Below are positions 30,685 to 39,954 of a DNA stretch of 64,000 nt, in pieces. Below the pieces are notes generated by a model. The model saw nothing but the letters and a program-made list of their open reading frames with translations, made no database searches and was not told the origin of the DNA. How positions within the stretch are numbered: position 1 is the stretch's first letter; every line of letters begins with the position of its first letter. The position numbers and the translations under genes are program-made. Origin of the DNA: Phycisphaerae bacterium (lineage in GTDB: Bacteria > Planctomycetota > Phycisphaerae > JAJVII01); assembly GCA_022072085.1 (NCBI GenBank), contig JAJVII010000037.1, positions 1 to 64,000 on the forward strand. Direction: 5' to 3'.

Positions 30685-31299
30685 CTACCCGTTGCGGGCG
30701 GGCGGGGCAACCGTTCGCGTAGTTTCAGGCGTTGCGCCCGTGCATCCGGCGGGCTCGCGATCGATGCGGGCAAGCTCCTCGCTGTTGAGCGCCTCGACCC
30801 GCCAGGCGAACGGCTCGTTCTCGCAGAGCAGTTCATACCACCCGGGCGTCCGGCGGCCGTAGAGGACCGGCTGCCACCCCGGCTCCGCGTCCATCCGCCA
30901 CCGGCACGCGGGGCAGAAGGGGAGCGAGACCGAGGGGTTGTTGTGACGGTCGATGAACGACGCAACGGCCAGCACAAGGTAGCAGGCGGTCACGATCCCG
31001 AACGCGAAGAGGATGAGCATGGCCGCGGGCTCCTCGCGGTCCAGAGCGAGCAGGATGGCGACGGGGGCAAGCAGGGAAGCGGCCGCCCAAATGCCCCGAC
31101 GGAACAGTAGATCGCGGAATGGGACCGTCCGGTGCGGCCGGGCGTGGACTTCCAGCCCGGGCCAGGGCGGGGCGTCGTCCGCTTCGTCGTCCCGGTTCCG
31201 CGCGCAGCCGCAGCAGACGTTGCGGGGCAGGGCGGGGAACTCGGCCGACACGCGGGCGGCGTATCGCGTCGGCGGGTCCGGGTTGAGGTCAGGATTCAT
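30685..31299 (-). CDS. hypothetical protein with two TM segments and Cys pairs
   Basis: MNPDLNPDPPTRYAARV... with CCGCARN and FCPACRWR. Confidence 0.6.
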   Translation of the reverse strand: MNPDLNPDPPTRYAARVSAEFPALPRNVCCGCARNRDDEADDAPPWPGLEVHARPHRTVPFRDLLFRRGIWAAASLLAPVAILLALDREEPAAMLILFAFGIVTACYLVLAVASFIDRHNNPSVSLPFCPACRWRMDAEPGWQPVLYGRRTPGWYELLCENEPFAWRVEALNSEELARIDREPAGCTGATPETTRTVAPPARNG

Positions 31300-31409
31300 G
31301 TACGTCCCCCGTCAATCGGGTTGTCCTGATTATGCGAGGCGTCGGCGGGTCCGGCAAGTGTAAGGTCACGCCGCGTTTGGAACGGGCCGGCCCCGGCGCT
31401 CGAATTGCT

Positions 31410-31436
31410 TTGACACCCGCGCGGGTGTCCTATAAA
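31410..31436 (+). promoter_or_regulatory. kdsB promoter containing an 18-bp perfect palindrome
   Basis: TTGACACCCGCGCGGGTGTCCTATAAA; palindrome GACACCCGC|GCGGGTGTC at 31412-31429. Confidence 0.75.
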
Positions 31437-31509
31437 CTGCGGCCCCGGGAAGCGAGAGACGAAACCCGATGCACGCAGCGATGCCTGCCTTTCCCGGGAT
31501 GGCCCTGAC

Positions 31510-32271
31510 TTGACCGCAGCCGACCGCACATTGAAACACGACCACGCCGTAGCCATCATTCCCGCACGATACGCCTCGACGCGATTCCCGGCCAAGCCGC
31601 TGGCGGACCGGACGGGCAAGTGCCTCGTCCAGCACGTCTACGAGCGGGCGGCGGCGGCGGCGACGATCACGCGGGTCATCGTTGCGACCGACGATCGGCG
31701 GATCTTCGACGCGGTGCGGGCCTTCGGCGGCGAGGCGATGATGACGCGGGCCGACCACGTCAGCGGAACCGATCGGCTGGCCGAGGTGGCCGCCGGCCTG
31801 GACGACGAGCTGATCGTCAACGTGCAGGGCGACGAGCCTGAGATCGAGCCGGGCGACCTTGACCTGCTGGTCCGCACGCTCGCGGGCGGCGACTGCCCGA
31901 TGGCGACGCTGGCCTGCCCGTACCCGGCCGACGACGAGCTGACCAACCCCAATCTGGTGAAGGTCGTGCTGGACCGGCAGGGGCGGGCGCTCTACTTCAG
32001 CCGAAGCCCGATCCCCTTCGTTCGCGACGCGGGTGCCCCGCGCCCCGACTATCTGCTGCACCGCGGAACCTACGGCTATCGGCGGGATTTCCTGCTGGCG
32101 TTCGCGTCGCTGCCGCAGGGCGTCCTGGAGCAGACGGAAAAGCTGGAGCAGCTTCGGGTGCTGGAGGCCGGCTATGATATCGCGGTCGCGGTGACGGCCG
32201 GCTCGCCGGCGGGCATCGACACGCCGGAACAATACGAAGCGTTCGTGAGGCGGTGGAGGAACAGTTCGTAG
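31510..32271 (+). CDS. kdsB: 3-deoxy-manno-octulosonate cytidylyltransferase
   Basis: AIIPARYASTRFPAKPLAD, NVQGDEPEI; TTG start. Confidence 0.93.
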   Translation: MTAADRTLKHDHAVAIIPARYASTRFPAKPLADRTGKCLVQHVYERAAAAATITRVIVATDDRRIFDAVRAFGGEAMMTRADHVSGTDRLAEVAAGLDDELIVNVQGDEPEIEPGDLDLLVRTLAGGDCPMATLACPYPADDELTNPNLVKVVLDRQGRALYFSRSPIPFVRDAGAPRPDYLLHRGTYGYRRDFLLAFASLPQGVLEQTEKLEQLRVLEAGYDIAVAVTAGSPAGIDTPEQYEAFVRRWRNSS

Positions 32272-32352
32272 TTCGAAGTTCGCAGTTCGAGGTCGGACAA
32301 GAGGGTTCCTTCCGACGTCGAACCTCGAACTTCGAACTTCAAACATCAAACG
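32263..32352. repeat. inverted repeat built from tandem 7-nt words, overlapping the kdsB 3' end
   Basis: AGTTCGT AGTTCGA AGTTCGC AGTTCGA GGTCGGA ... TCCGACG TCGAACC TCGAACT TCGAACT TCAAACA TCAAACG. Confidence 0.9.
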
Positions 32353-32377
32353 TAAGATGGTCTTGAGGAGGTGATCT

Positions 32378-34147
32378 GTGGACGGCCAGGAACTGCTCAG
32401 CCGGGTGGCCCGGCAGTCGGACGAAACGGAGTTCTACACGCCGATGCCGGCGGGCTACAAGCCGGGCAAGACGCGCTACGTCATCGTCGTGGGCACGGTG
32501 ATGAGCGGGCTGGGCAAGGGCATCTTCTCCTCGTCGCTCGCGAAGCTGATGCAGGACCGCGGGCTGGTCGTCTCGCCGATCAAGCTGGAGGGCTATTTGA
32601 ACATCGACTCGGGCACGCTCAACCCCTTCCGCCACGGCGAGGTCTTCGTGCTGGACGACGGCATGGAGACGGACATGGACCTGGGGACCTACGAGCGGAT
32701 GCTGGACAAGAACCTGACGCGCGACAACTTCGCGACCAGCGGGCAGATCTTCACGCGGGTGCTGGAGCGCGAGCGGCGGGGTGGCTACCTCGGCCGCGAT
32801 GTGCAGTGGATTCCGCACGTGACCGGCGAGGTGAAGGCCCGCATCCGCGAGCTGGCGGTGCGGTCCGGGGCCGACGTGGTTTTCGTGGAGATCGGCGGTA
32901 CGGTCGGCGACTACGAGAACAGCTACTATATCGAGGCGATGCGCGAACTGGCATTCGAGGAGGGGCCCAACTCGACGATCTGGGTGGCGCTGACCTACGT
33001 CATGCAGCCGCCGGCGCTGGGCGAGCAGAAGTCCAAGGCGGCACAGCTGGGTATCAAACGGCTGATGGAGGCCGGCGTGCAGCCGGCGGTCATCGCCTGC
33101 CGCTGCGAGACGCCCGTGACCGAGAAGGTTCGCGAAAAGATCAGCCTCTACACCAACGTCCCGATGGCCCGCGTCTTCAGCATGCACGACTGCAAGTCGA
33201 TCTACGAGATCCCGCAGATGATCCGCAAGGCCGGCCTGGACGCCGAGGCCGTGCGGCTGCTGGAGCTGGAGCCGCGGACCGACGCGGCCAAGTCCGAGCG
33301 GTTCTGGACGCAGTGGCAGGGCTACGTCGAAGGCATCCGCAACGTGAACGAGTCGGACCGCGAAGTGGTCATCGGCATCACGGGCAAGTATACGGCGCTG
33401 CGCGACAGCTACGCGTCGATCATCAAGGCGCTGGAGCACGCGGGCGTTCACTACGGCGTGCGGGTTGAAATCCGCTGGATCGACACGAGCGACCTGGACG
33501 ACACGCCGGGCAAGGCTAAGGACGTCGCCCGGGCCCTGGAGGGCGTGCACGGCATCATCGTGCCCGGCGGGTTCGGCGCCCGTGGCAGCGAGGGCAAGAT
33601 CGCCTGCATCCACTACGCCCGCGAGAACGGGCTGCCGTACCTCGGCATCTGCTTCGGGTTCCAGATGGCCGTCCTCGAATTCGCCCGCAATGTCTGCGGC
33701 CTGCCGGGCGCCTACAGCAGCGAACTCGAGAAGCGCGTCGACGGCGACGCGGTGATCGACATCCTGCCCGAACAGAAGCGGATCGAGGGACTGGGTGGCA
33801 ACATGCGGTTGGGCGGACGCGACATCGAGCTCAAGCCGGGCACGATGGCCCACGAAATGTTCGGGCGGCAGGCGACGTTCCGCATGCGGTTCCGCCACCG
33901 CTACGAGGTGGACCCTCGCTACATCGAGACGCTGGAGTCGCACGGGATGGTCTTCTCGGGCAAGGCGCCGGACCAGCCGATCATGCAGATTCTGGAGCTG
34001 CCCGGCCACCCTTATTTCATCGGGACGCAGGCGCACCCCTGCCTGACCAGTCGGCCGTTGCGGCCGCAGCCGATGTTCATGGGCCTGGTGCGGACCTCGG
34101 CGGAGCGGGCGGGCGTGCCGGTGGCTGAGCAAGCCGTCGGATCCTGA
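32378..34147 (+). CDS. pyrG: CTP synthase (divergent subtype)
   Basis: TVMSGLGKGIFSSSLAKLM...NPFRHGEVFVLDDG.ETD; glutaminase GICFGFQMAVLEFAR. Confidence 0.93.
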   Translation: MDGQELLSRVARQSDETEFYTPMPAGYKPGKTRYVIVVGTVMSGLGKGIFSSSLAKLMQDRGLVVSPIKLEGYLNIDSGTLNPFRHGEVFVLDDGMETDMDLGTYERMLDKNLTRDNFATSGQIFTRVLERERRGGYLGRDVQWIPHVTGEVKARIRELAVRSGADVVFVEIGGTVGDYENSYYIEAMRELAFEEGPNSTIWVALTYVMQPPALGEQKSKAAQLGIKRLMEAGVQPAVIACRCETPVTEKVREKISLYTNVPMARVFSMHDCKSIYEIPQMIRKAGLDAEAVRLLELEPRTDAAKSERFWTQWQGYVEGIRNVNESDREVVIGITGKYTALRDSYASIIKALEHAGVHYGVRVEIRWIDTSDLDDTPGKAKDVARALEGVHGIIVPGGFGARGSEGKIACIHYARENGLPYLGICFGFQMAVLEFARNVCGLPGAYSSELEKRVDGDAVIDILPEQKRIEGLGGNMRLGGRDIELKPGTMAHEMFGRQATFRMRFRHRYEVDPRYIETLESHGMVFSGKAPDQPIMQILELPGHPYFIGTQAHPCLTSRPLRPQPMFMGLVRTSAERAGVPVAEQAVGS

Positions 34148-34232
34148 CAATCGGACGGAGTTACTTGACGGCGGCCGCCGGGCGGCTGCCGAGGGCGAAG
34201 ACGACGACGCAACATCAGGAAGGTGATCCGGA

Positions 34233-34670
34233 ATGGCTGACGAGACCCCCAAGATTCATATCGACTCGGACTGGAAGAAGCAGGCCCACGAGGAGAAGGA
34301 GCGGCTGGCCAAGGAGGTCGAGGAGAAGTCGGCCGCCGGCGGCGGGCCGGAGGCCGTCGGGCCCGAAGGGCTGCCCGAGCCGACCTTCGCGGAGATCGTC
34401 GCGACGCTCGCAACGCAGGCGTTCATGTTCATGGGCGAGGGCGTGGACCCGCAGAGCGGCCAGCGGATGGTGAGCCTGCCGGTGGCCAAGCACTTCATCG
34501 ACCTGCTCTCGGTGCTCGACGCAAAGACTCAGGGCAACCTGGGCGAGGACGAGAAGAAGAACCTGGACCGCTGGCTCTACGAGGCGCGGATGCGCTATGT
34601 GCAGTTGGCCGGCGGCGCGATGGGCACGCCGCGGCGCAGGCCGCCGGGCGGTCCCGCCAAAGGCAAGTGA
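34233..34670 (+). CDS. DUF1844 family protein
   Basis: TFAEIVATLATQAFMFMGEGVDPQSGQRMVSLPVAKHFIDLLSVLDAKTQGNL. Confidence 0.8.
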   Translation: MADETPKIHIDSDWKKQAHEEKERLAKEVEEKSAAGGGPEAVGPEGLPEPTFAEIVATLATQAFMFMGEGVDPQSGQRMVSLPVAKHFIDLLSVLDAKTQGNLGEDEKKNLDRWLYEARMRYVQLAGGAMGTPRRRPPGGPAKGK

Positions 34671-34695
34671 CGCCCGGCCACGCGTTGAAGACAAG

Positions 34696-34733
34696 ACGCC
34701 CGGGGAAGGCCATGCTTTCCCCGGGCGTTTTCG
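34696..34733 (+). terminator. Rho-independent terminator
   Basis: ACGCCCGGGGAA-N8-TTTCCCCGGGCGT-TTT. Confidence 0.88.
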
Positions 34734-34750
34734 TGTCGCGTGTCCGTGGG

Positions 34751-35986
34751 TCACAGCTTGAGAGTGTGGCCCATCTTTTCCTTCTTGGTCTTCAGATACT
34801 TCAGGTTGGCTTCGGTGGGGGGCATTTCGATGGGGACCTGCTGGACAACCTTCAGGCCGTAGACTTCCAGGCGGTCCACCTTCTTGGGGTTGTTGGTCAG
34901 GATGCGGATGTCGCGCAGGCCCAGGTCGCGGAGGATCTGGGCGCCGATGCCGTAGTCGCGACGGTCGGCTTTGAAGCCGAGCTGCTCGTTGGCTTCGACG
35001 GTGTCGGCGCCCTGCTCCTGGAGCCGGTAGGCGTGCAGCTTGTTGATCAGCCCGATGCCGCGGCCCTCCTGGCGCAGGTAGATCAGGGCGCCCTTGGGCT
35101 CGCGTTGGATCTGCATCAGGGCGGCTTCGAGCTGCTGGCCGCAGTCGCAGCGCTGGCTGTGAAACAGGTCGCCGGTCAGGCATTCGCTGTGGACGCGGAC
35201 GAGGGTGGGCTCGGGGTGCTCGATGGGCCGGCCCTGGTCGTCCAGGTCGCCGACGCCGCCGTGGCAGAGGGCCAGGTGCGGCTCGCGGTCCACGACCGAG
35301 CGGTAGGCGATCATCTTGAACAGCCCGTAGCGGGTGGGCATCTGCACCGTCTCGACGCGCTCGACGAGCACCTCGCGCTGGAGGCGGTACTCGATCAGCG
35401 AGGCGACAGTGCACATCTTCAGCCCGTGCTCCTTGCAGAACCGCGTCAGCTCCGGCACGCGGGCCATCGTGCCATCGGGGTTCATGATCTCGATGAGCAC
35501 GGCTGCCGGTTTGAAGCCGGCCAGACGGGCCAGGTCCACGCTTCCCTCGGTCTGCCCGGAGCGGACGAGCACGCCGCCCTCGCGAGACCGCAGGGGGTTG
35601 ACGTGGCCGGGGCGGACGAGGTCAGCGGCCACGGCGTCGTCGCTGACGGCGACCTGGATGGTCCTGGCCCGGTCGGCGGCTGACACCCCCGTGCTCACGC
35701 CGAAGCGGGGGTGGGCGTCGATGGTGACGGTGAAGGCCGTCCCGTGCAGGGCGGCGTTGTCCTGGGTCTGCGAGGAGAGGCCCAGCTCGTCGCACTTCTT
35801 GGGTTCCATCGGCAGGCAGAGCACGCCGCGGCCGTGGGTGACCATGAAGTTGACCGCCTGGGGCGTGATCTTCTGGGCCGCGATGACCAGGTCGCCCTCG
35901 TTCTCGCGGTCTTCGTCGTCGACCAGGACGATCATGCGGCCGGCCCGCAGCTCGTCGAGGATTTCAGGTATGGAGGCAAACGGCAT
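34751..35986 (-). CDS. ribBA: 3,4-dihydroxy-2-butanone 4-phosphate synthase/GTP cyclohydrolase II
   Basis: [46 protein letters not shown]. Confidence 0.95.
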   Translation of the reverse strand: MPFASIPEILDELRAGRMIVLVDDEDRENEGDLVIAAQKITPQAVNFMVTHGRGVLCLPMEPKKCDELGLSSQTQDNAALHGTAFTVTIDAHPRFGVSTGVSAADRARTIQVAVSDDAVAADLVRPGHVNPLRSREGGVLVRSGQTEGSVDLARLAGFKPAAVLIEIMNPDGTMARVPELTRFCKEHGLKMCTVASLIEYRLQREVLVERVETVQMPTRYGLFKMIAYRSVVDREPHLALCHGGVGDLDDQGRPIEHPEPTLVRVHSECLTGDLFHSQRCDCGQQLEAALMQIQREPKGALIYLRQEGRGIGLINKLHAYRLQEQGADTVEANEQLGFKADRRDYGIGAQILRDLGLRDIRILTNNPKKVDRLEVYGLKVVQQVPIEMPPTEANLKYLKTKKEKMGHTLKL

Positions 35987-36084
35987 TGGGTCACTTCCGA
36001 TCCAGGGTGTCCGGGAGCCCGGGACAAACCGGGCGCGACGGAACATTGTACGCCTTCAGCGACTTTGCAGCAAGCCGGGGGAAA

Positions 36085-36205
36085 GGAACACGGATGACAC
36101 GGAGGAGACACGGATTACACGGGCAAAGCGAAGGAGGGTAAAGAAGGCCTGAGATCAGGTCTCCCGTCCGTGCAATCCTGTGCCAATCCGTGAAATCAGT
36201 GTTCC
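36085..36205. repeat. inverted repeat built from 9-nt words
   Basis: GGAACAC GGATGACAC GGAGGAGACAC GGATTACAC GGGC versus reverse complement GGAACAC TGATTTCAC GGATTGGCACA GGATTGCAC GGACGGG. Confidence 0.85.
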
Positions 36206-36222
36206 TCCGGCGGCCGGGCGGA

Positions 36223-36750
36223 TCACCTGCGGGCGGACTTCTCGGCGGCCTGGATGTCGTGCCAGAAGACGACGCAGCCGAGGACCATCATCATCGCGAC
36301 CAGGTAGCCGGCGACGGCGATGGCGATGGCCATCGGCCGCTTGCTCTCGTGCAGGTGCCCGATGACGCCCAGCAGCGAGAGCGTCGCCCAGGCGCCGATC
36401 GCGAGCATGAGCAGGGCCATCGCGGCCATGATGGGAATTGCGAACCGCCGGGCGGCCAGGTTGGGGGCCCGTTGCACGCGGCGATGGGCCTGGCGCGGGG
36501 CGGCTGAGCCCGGCGCCGGCAGGCCGGCCATGGGGTCGAACGCCTCCGGCGCGAAGACCGGCTCGTCCGGCTGCGCGACCGCCTCCAGGACCGGCGTCGA
36601 TTCACCGGACTCTTCCGACGGCTCCTGGGGCGGAGCGTCGGACTCCTCGGCGTATCGGCCGCTGGCCAGGGCGTCCAGTGCGTCGATGTTGTGGGCGTGC
36701 TCGTTGTCGTCGCCAGCGTCGTTCTGTTCGGCGGGGTCGGACTGACTCAT
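36223..36750 (-). CDS. hypothetical membrane protein
   Basis: Acidic N-terminus and two C-terminal TM helices. Confidence 0.6.
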   Translation of the reverse strand: MSQSDPAEQNDAGDDNEHAHNIDALDALASGRYAEESDAPPQEPSEESGESTPVLEAVAQPDEPVFAPEAFDPMAGLPAPGSAAPRQAHRRVQRAPNLAARRFAIPIMAAMALLMLAIGAWATLSLLGVIGHLHESKRPMAIAIAVAGYLVAMMMVLGCVVFWHDIQAAEKSARR

Positions 36751-36838
36751 CCTTGCTCCAGTCGTCGGGGATCGTATTGTCGCAGGCCGGTCGGCCGGCA
36801 TCTCAAAGACGCGAGTTGCGTCACGAATCGAAGGCCTT

Positions 36839-38023
36839 CTACTGCTGGCCGCTCGAATAGTCCATGCTCGGCCAACTCGCAGCCGGCACCGGGCCATGAT
36901 ACAGGTACATCAGCCTGGGCGCCGAGAGGCTGCCGATGGTCTGGATCAGGTCGGGGCTCTTGCCGCCCACGGCGGGCACGGGGGCTTGGCCGAGCAGGAC
37001 GTCGCGGAGGCTGGCCGGCCGGGGCGAGTATTCGATCACTCGGGCGTCGTCCTCCGAGACGCCGGCCAGCGAGGCGGCCTTCCGCCAGGCGTCTTCGAGG
37101 TAGCCCTCGGCGTCGACGAGGCGGGCCTTCATCGCCTGGTCGGCGGTGAGAACCTGGCCGTTGGCCAGCTTCTTCGCTTCGTCCAAGTCCAGTTTCCGCC
37201 CGGCGGCGACGACGCTAACGAAACGGTCGTAGGCCGAGTCCACCAGGCCCTGGAGGTAGGCCCGCTCTTCGGGCTTGAGTTCGCGGAAGAGGCTGGGCAC
37301 GTCCTTGAAGGGGGTGTTGGAGCTGGTGATGACGATCGGGTTGACGCCGAGCTTGTCCTTGAGCCCGCGCTCGGCGACGAACGTGGTCATGATGACGCCG
37401 ATGTTGGCGGTCCAGGTGGTGGGCTCGGACACGATGTAATCGCCGGCTGACGAGACGTAGTAGCCGCCGCTGGTGGCGAAGCCGCCCTGGGCGATGACGA
37501 TGGGCTTCCTGGACCGCTTGCGGAAATCGAGCATGGCGTGGTGAATGCGGTCGCTGGCGACCACCGTGCCGCCGGGGGTGTCCACGTGCAGGACGACGGC
37601 CCGGACGTTCTTGTCGTCGGCCAGCGCCTTGAGGCCCTCATCCAGCCAGGCGGCCATGTTGTCGTCGATGATGCCGTAGACCGGCAGGACGGCGATGACC
37701 TTGTCCTTCTTGCCGTTGTTGAGCGTCTGGGTCCGGACGCGGCCCTTCCACCCGGCCCCGCCGCTGAGTGTGGCGCCGACGACGGTCATCAGGATCACGT
37801 TGGTCACAACCGAGCCGATCAGCAGACAGAGGAGGAAAAGCAGCCAGCCGCGTCCGCCCTTCTGCGGCGGCAGGACGATGTAAGTCGGCGGAGGCGACCC
37901 GCCGCCCGCGCCGGGCGGGGGAGCGATCGGCCTGGCCTGGGGAAGCTGGCTCTCGGGGACCGGCGCGTGGGGGTGCTGGCCGGCGGGCGGGGGTCCATCG
38001 AAACCGGGCTGCTGTTGACTCAT
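36839..38023 (-). CDS. sppA: signal peptide peptidase SppA-type S49 protease
   Basis: LHVDTPGGTVVASDRIHHAMLDFRKRS and GGFATSGGYYVSSAGDYIVSEPTTWTANIGVI. Confidence 0.9.
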   Translation of the reverse strand: MSQQQPGFDGPPPAGQHPHAPVPESQLPQARPIAPPPGAGGGSPPPTYIVLPPQKGGRGWLLFLLCLLIGSVVTNVILMTVVGATLSGGAGWKGRVRTQTLNNGKKDKVIAVLPVYGIIDDNMAAWLDEGLKALADDKNVRAVVLHVDTPGGTVVASDRIHHAMLDFRKRSRKPIVIAQGGFATSGGYYVSSAGDYIVSEPTTWTANIGVIMTTFVAERGLKDKLGVNPIVITSSNTPFKDVPSLFRELKPEERAYLQGLVDSAYDRFVSVVAAGRKLDLDEAKKLANGQVLTADQAMKARLVDAEGYLEDAWRKAASLAGVSEDDARVIEYSPRPASLRDVLLGQAPVPAVGGKSPDLIQTIGSLSAPRLMYLYHGPVPAASWPSMDYSSGQQ

Positions 38024-38261
38024 GAGAGTTTTCCTGGAAAGAGTGCGTCGCACATGCCGTATGTCGGGCCGCTCCTTCGGCCCGGCAGGACGTGCCCTTG
38101 TCAGACCGGCCGCGACGGGACTGAGGCCGATGACGGGGGGCGGCCATGGACGCTCTTATGCTAAGGTAGAGGCTCGCGGGGGTCAAGGCGTCTGCGGCCG
38201 GGCGGGGCGGGGAAGATGGTGTGCGGCCTGTTGGGGTGATCTGTTGCGAATGGGAAACACC

Positions 38262-38283
38262 GATGTTGACCGAAATCAACATC
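38262..38283. promoter_or_regulatory. candidate activator binding site (UAS) for the 38382 promoter
   Basis: GATGTTGACCGAAATCAACATC, perfect 8-bp arms, 100 bp upstream of the -24 GG. Confidence 0.7.
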
Positions 38284-38381
38284 AGGGGTCGGGAGGATCG
38301 CGCAACGAGGCTGCTGGAATTTTGTTCAAGTGGTTTATCGAAAACGGCTTGCAATTCCATTCCTGGGGAATACTCCGGTTC

Positions 38382-38397
38382 TGGTACGCCGTTTGCA
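38382..38397 (+). promoter_or_regulatory. sigma-54 promoter (-24/-12)
   Basis: TGGTAC-GCCGT-TTGCA. Confidence 0.85.
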
Positions 38398-38530
38398 AGC
38401 AAGTAGATTGCGAGGCATCAGGCCGGTTGAGAGAGAGAAAACGGGACCTCACCATTGTTCGCCCGCCAGTGCGAACCACACCACGAAGTGTCCCAAGCCT
38501 CGCAGAAAAACTCAGAGCGATGTGACCCTG

Positions 38531-39538
38531 ATGGAGGGGACACAGAAGGTGAGTATCAGAAAAGACCCACCGCCGATGGGCGCTATTTGCGCCGATTTGG
38601 GCCTGGTATCCGCGTCGGTCCGGCTGAAGGAAGTGCTCAGCCTGGCCCAGGCGGTCGCCCGCCGCGAGACGACAGTGCTGGTGCTGGGCGAGTCCGGCAC
38701 GGGCAAGGAAATGGTTGCCCGGCTGATTCACGCGGCCAGCGTCCGCTGCGACGGCCCGATTGTCCCTGTGAACTGCTCGGCCCTGACCGGCACGCTCTTT
38801 GAGAGCCAGTTGTTCGGTCACGTCCGCGGCGCGTTCACGGGCGCCCACGCCGATGCCATGGGCTTCTTCCAGGCCGCCGACGGCGGGACGCTGTTCCTGG
38901 ACGAGATCGGCGACATCAGCTTCGAACTCCAGTCCAAGCTGCTGCGCGTCCTCCAGGACCGTTACGTGATTCCCGTCGGCAGCGTGCAGCCCAGGCCCAT
39001 CGACGTCCGCGTCGTCGCGGCGACCAACTGCGATCTGCACCAGCGCGTTCGCGAGGGCAAGTTCCGAGAGGATCTCTTCTATCGCCTCAACGTCATCACA
39101 GTCGAGGTCCCTCCGCTCCGCGAGCGGAGAGAGGACATCCTGCCGCTGATCGGCCATTTCATGGGCCGACTGGCTGAGTTCTATGAAGAGCCCTGCAAGC
39201 GTCTGGACGACGAGGTTTCGCACGTGCTGACCAGCTACAACTGGCCGGGCAATGTGCGCGAACTGATCAACGTTGTCGAGCACGTCGTTACGGTTCAGGC
39301 TGGGGACGTCGTGGGACTCAAGCACCTGCCCGTGCGGCTGCTGGAGGCGATGAACGGCGGCGATTCCTCGGGCGTCTTTCCGACGCTGGACCAGGTCGAG
39401 CACGATCACATCCGGCGTGCCCTGGACCTTTCCTCGGGCGAGAAGAGCACGGCTGCGCGGATGCTCGGGATCGCGCGGCCGCGGCTGTATCGCAAGCTCC
39501 GCAAGTATCACATCGAGACCGGCGATCCGGTCAATTGA
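38531..39538 (+). CDS. sigma-54-dependent activator (AAA+, GAFTGA loop, Fis-type HTH), no sensory domain
   Basis: VLVLGESGTGKEMVARLIH, RGAFTGAHADAMGFFQAADGGTLFLDEIGD, C-terminal STAARMLGIARPRLYRKLRKYHI; GTG 38549 has a better Shine-Dalgarno. Confidence 0.93.
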   Translation: MEGTQKVSIRKDPPPMGAICADLGLVSASVRLKEVLSLAQAVARRETTVLVLGESGTGKEMVARLIHAASVRCDGPIVPVNCSALTGTLFESQLFGHVRGAFTGAHADAMGFFQAADGGTLFLDEIGDISFELQSKLLRVLQDRYVIPVGSVQPRPIDVRVVAATNCDLHQRVREGKFREDLFYRLNVITVEVPPLRERREDILPLIGHFMGRLAEFYEEPCKRLDDEVSHVLTSYNWPGNVRELINVVEHVVTVQAGDVVGLKHLPVRLLEAMNGGDSSGVFPTLDQVEHDHIRRALDLSSGEKSTAARMLGIARPRLYRKLRKYHIETGDPVN

Positions 39539-39608
39539 AGCACGGCATCCGACAGCCGCCGCCGGCATGGCGCGGTTGCTCTGCGCGCACAGCATGACGT
39601 TGGCGAAC

Positions 39609-39715
39609 GCGGCGTAACGAAACGTGACAGCGGGACATTTCGTTACACGTCGAGTTCGGCCGCTCGGGACGCAGGCGAAGTGGCGATGTGCGAAGCGTGC
39701 GGCGTAACGAAACGT
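39609..39715. promoter_or_regulatory. three GTAACGAAA elements (two 17-bp direct repeats 90 bp apart plus one inverted)
   Basis: GCGGCGTAACGAAACGT at 39609-39625 and 39699-39715; TTTCGTTAC at 39638-39646. Confidence 0.7.
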
Positions 39716-39837
39716 CGCGCGGCGGCCCGCGGGCCTGCGGCGTCGAAACGAGGCACGCCGGAATCATTCCTTTCTTACCTGTTGAACTCCAACACCTTGC
39801 GAATATTCCCGCAATCGGTCCGCAATTCGGGCGGCGG

Positions 39838-39853
39838 TGGCACGCCGTTTGCT
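39838..39853 (+). promoter_or_regulatory. sigma-54 promoter (-24/-12)
   Basis: TGGCAC-GCCGT-TTGCT, exact consensus. Confidence 0.9.
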
Positions 39854-39954
39854 TATATGGACCGACGTGTCCGGGAGGACGGGGCAAAGGGACACACCGG
39901 TTGGAGGACCGGCGCCCCACGAAACAGTTCACCTTGTCCATGGGTGGTTGAGTC

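Noticed and set aside
39780-39814. TGTTG-AACTC-CAACA and TTGCG-AATATTCC-CGCAA as the ATGTTG-type UAS for the 39838 promoter
   Set aside because: Half-sites or spacing differ and they lie too close to the -24 element; the GTAACGAAA sites are better candidates
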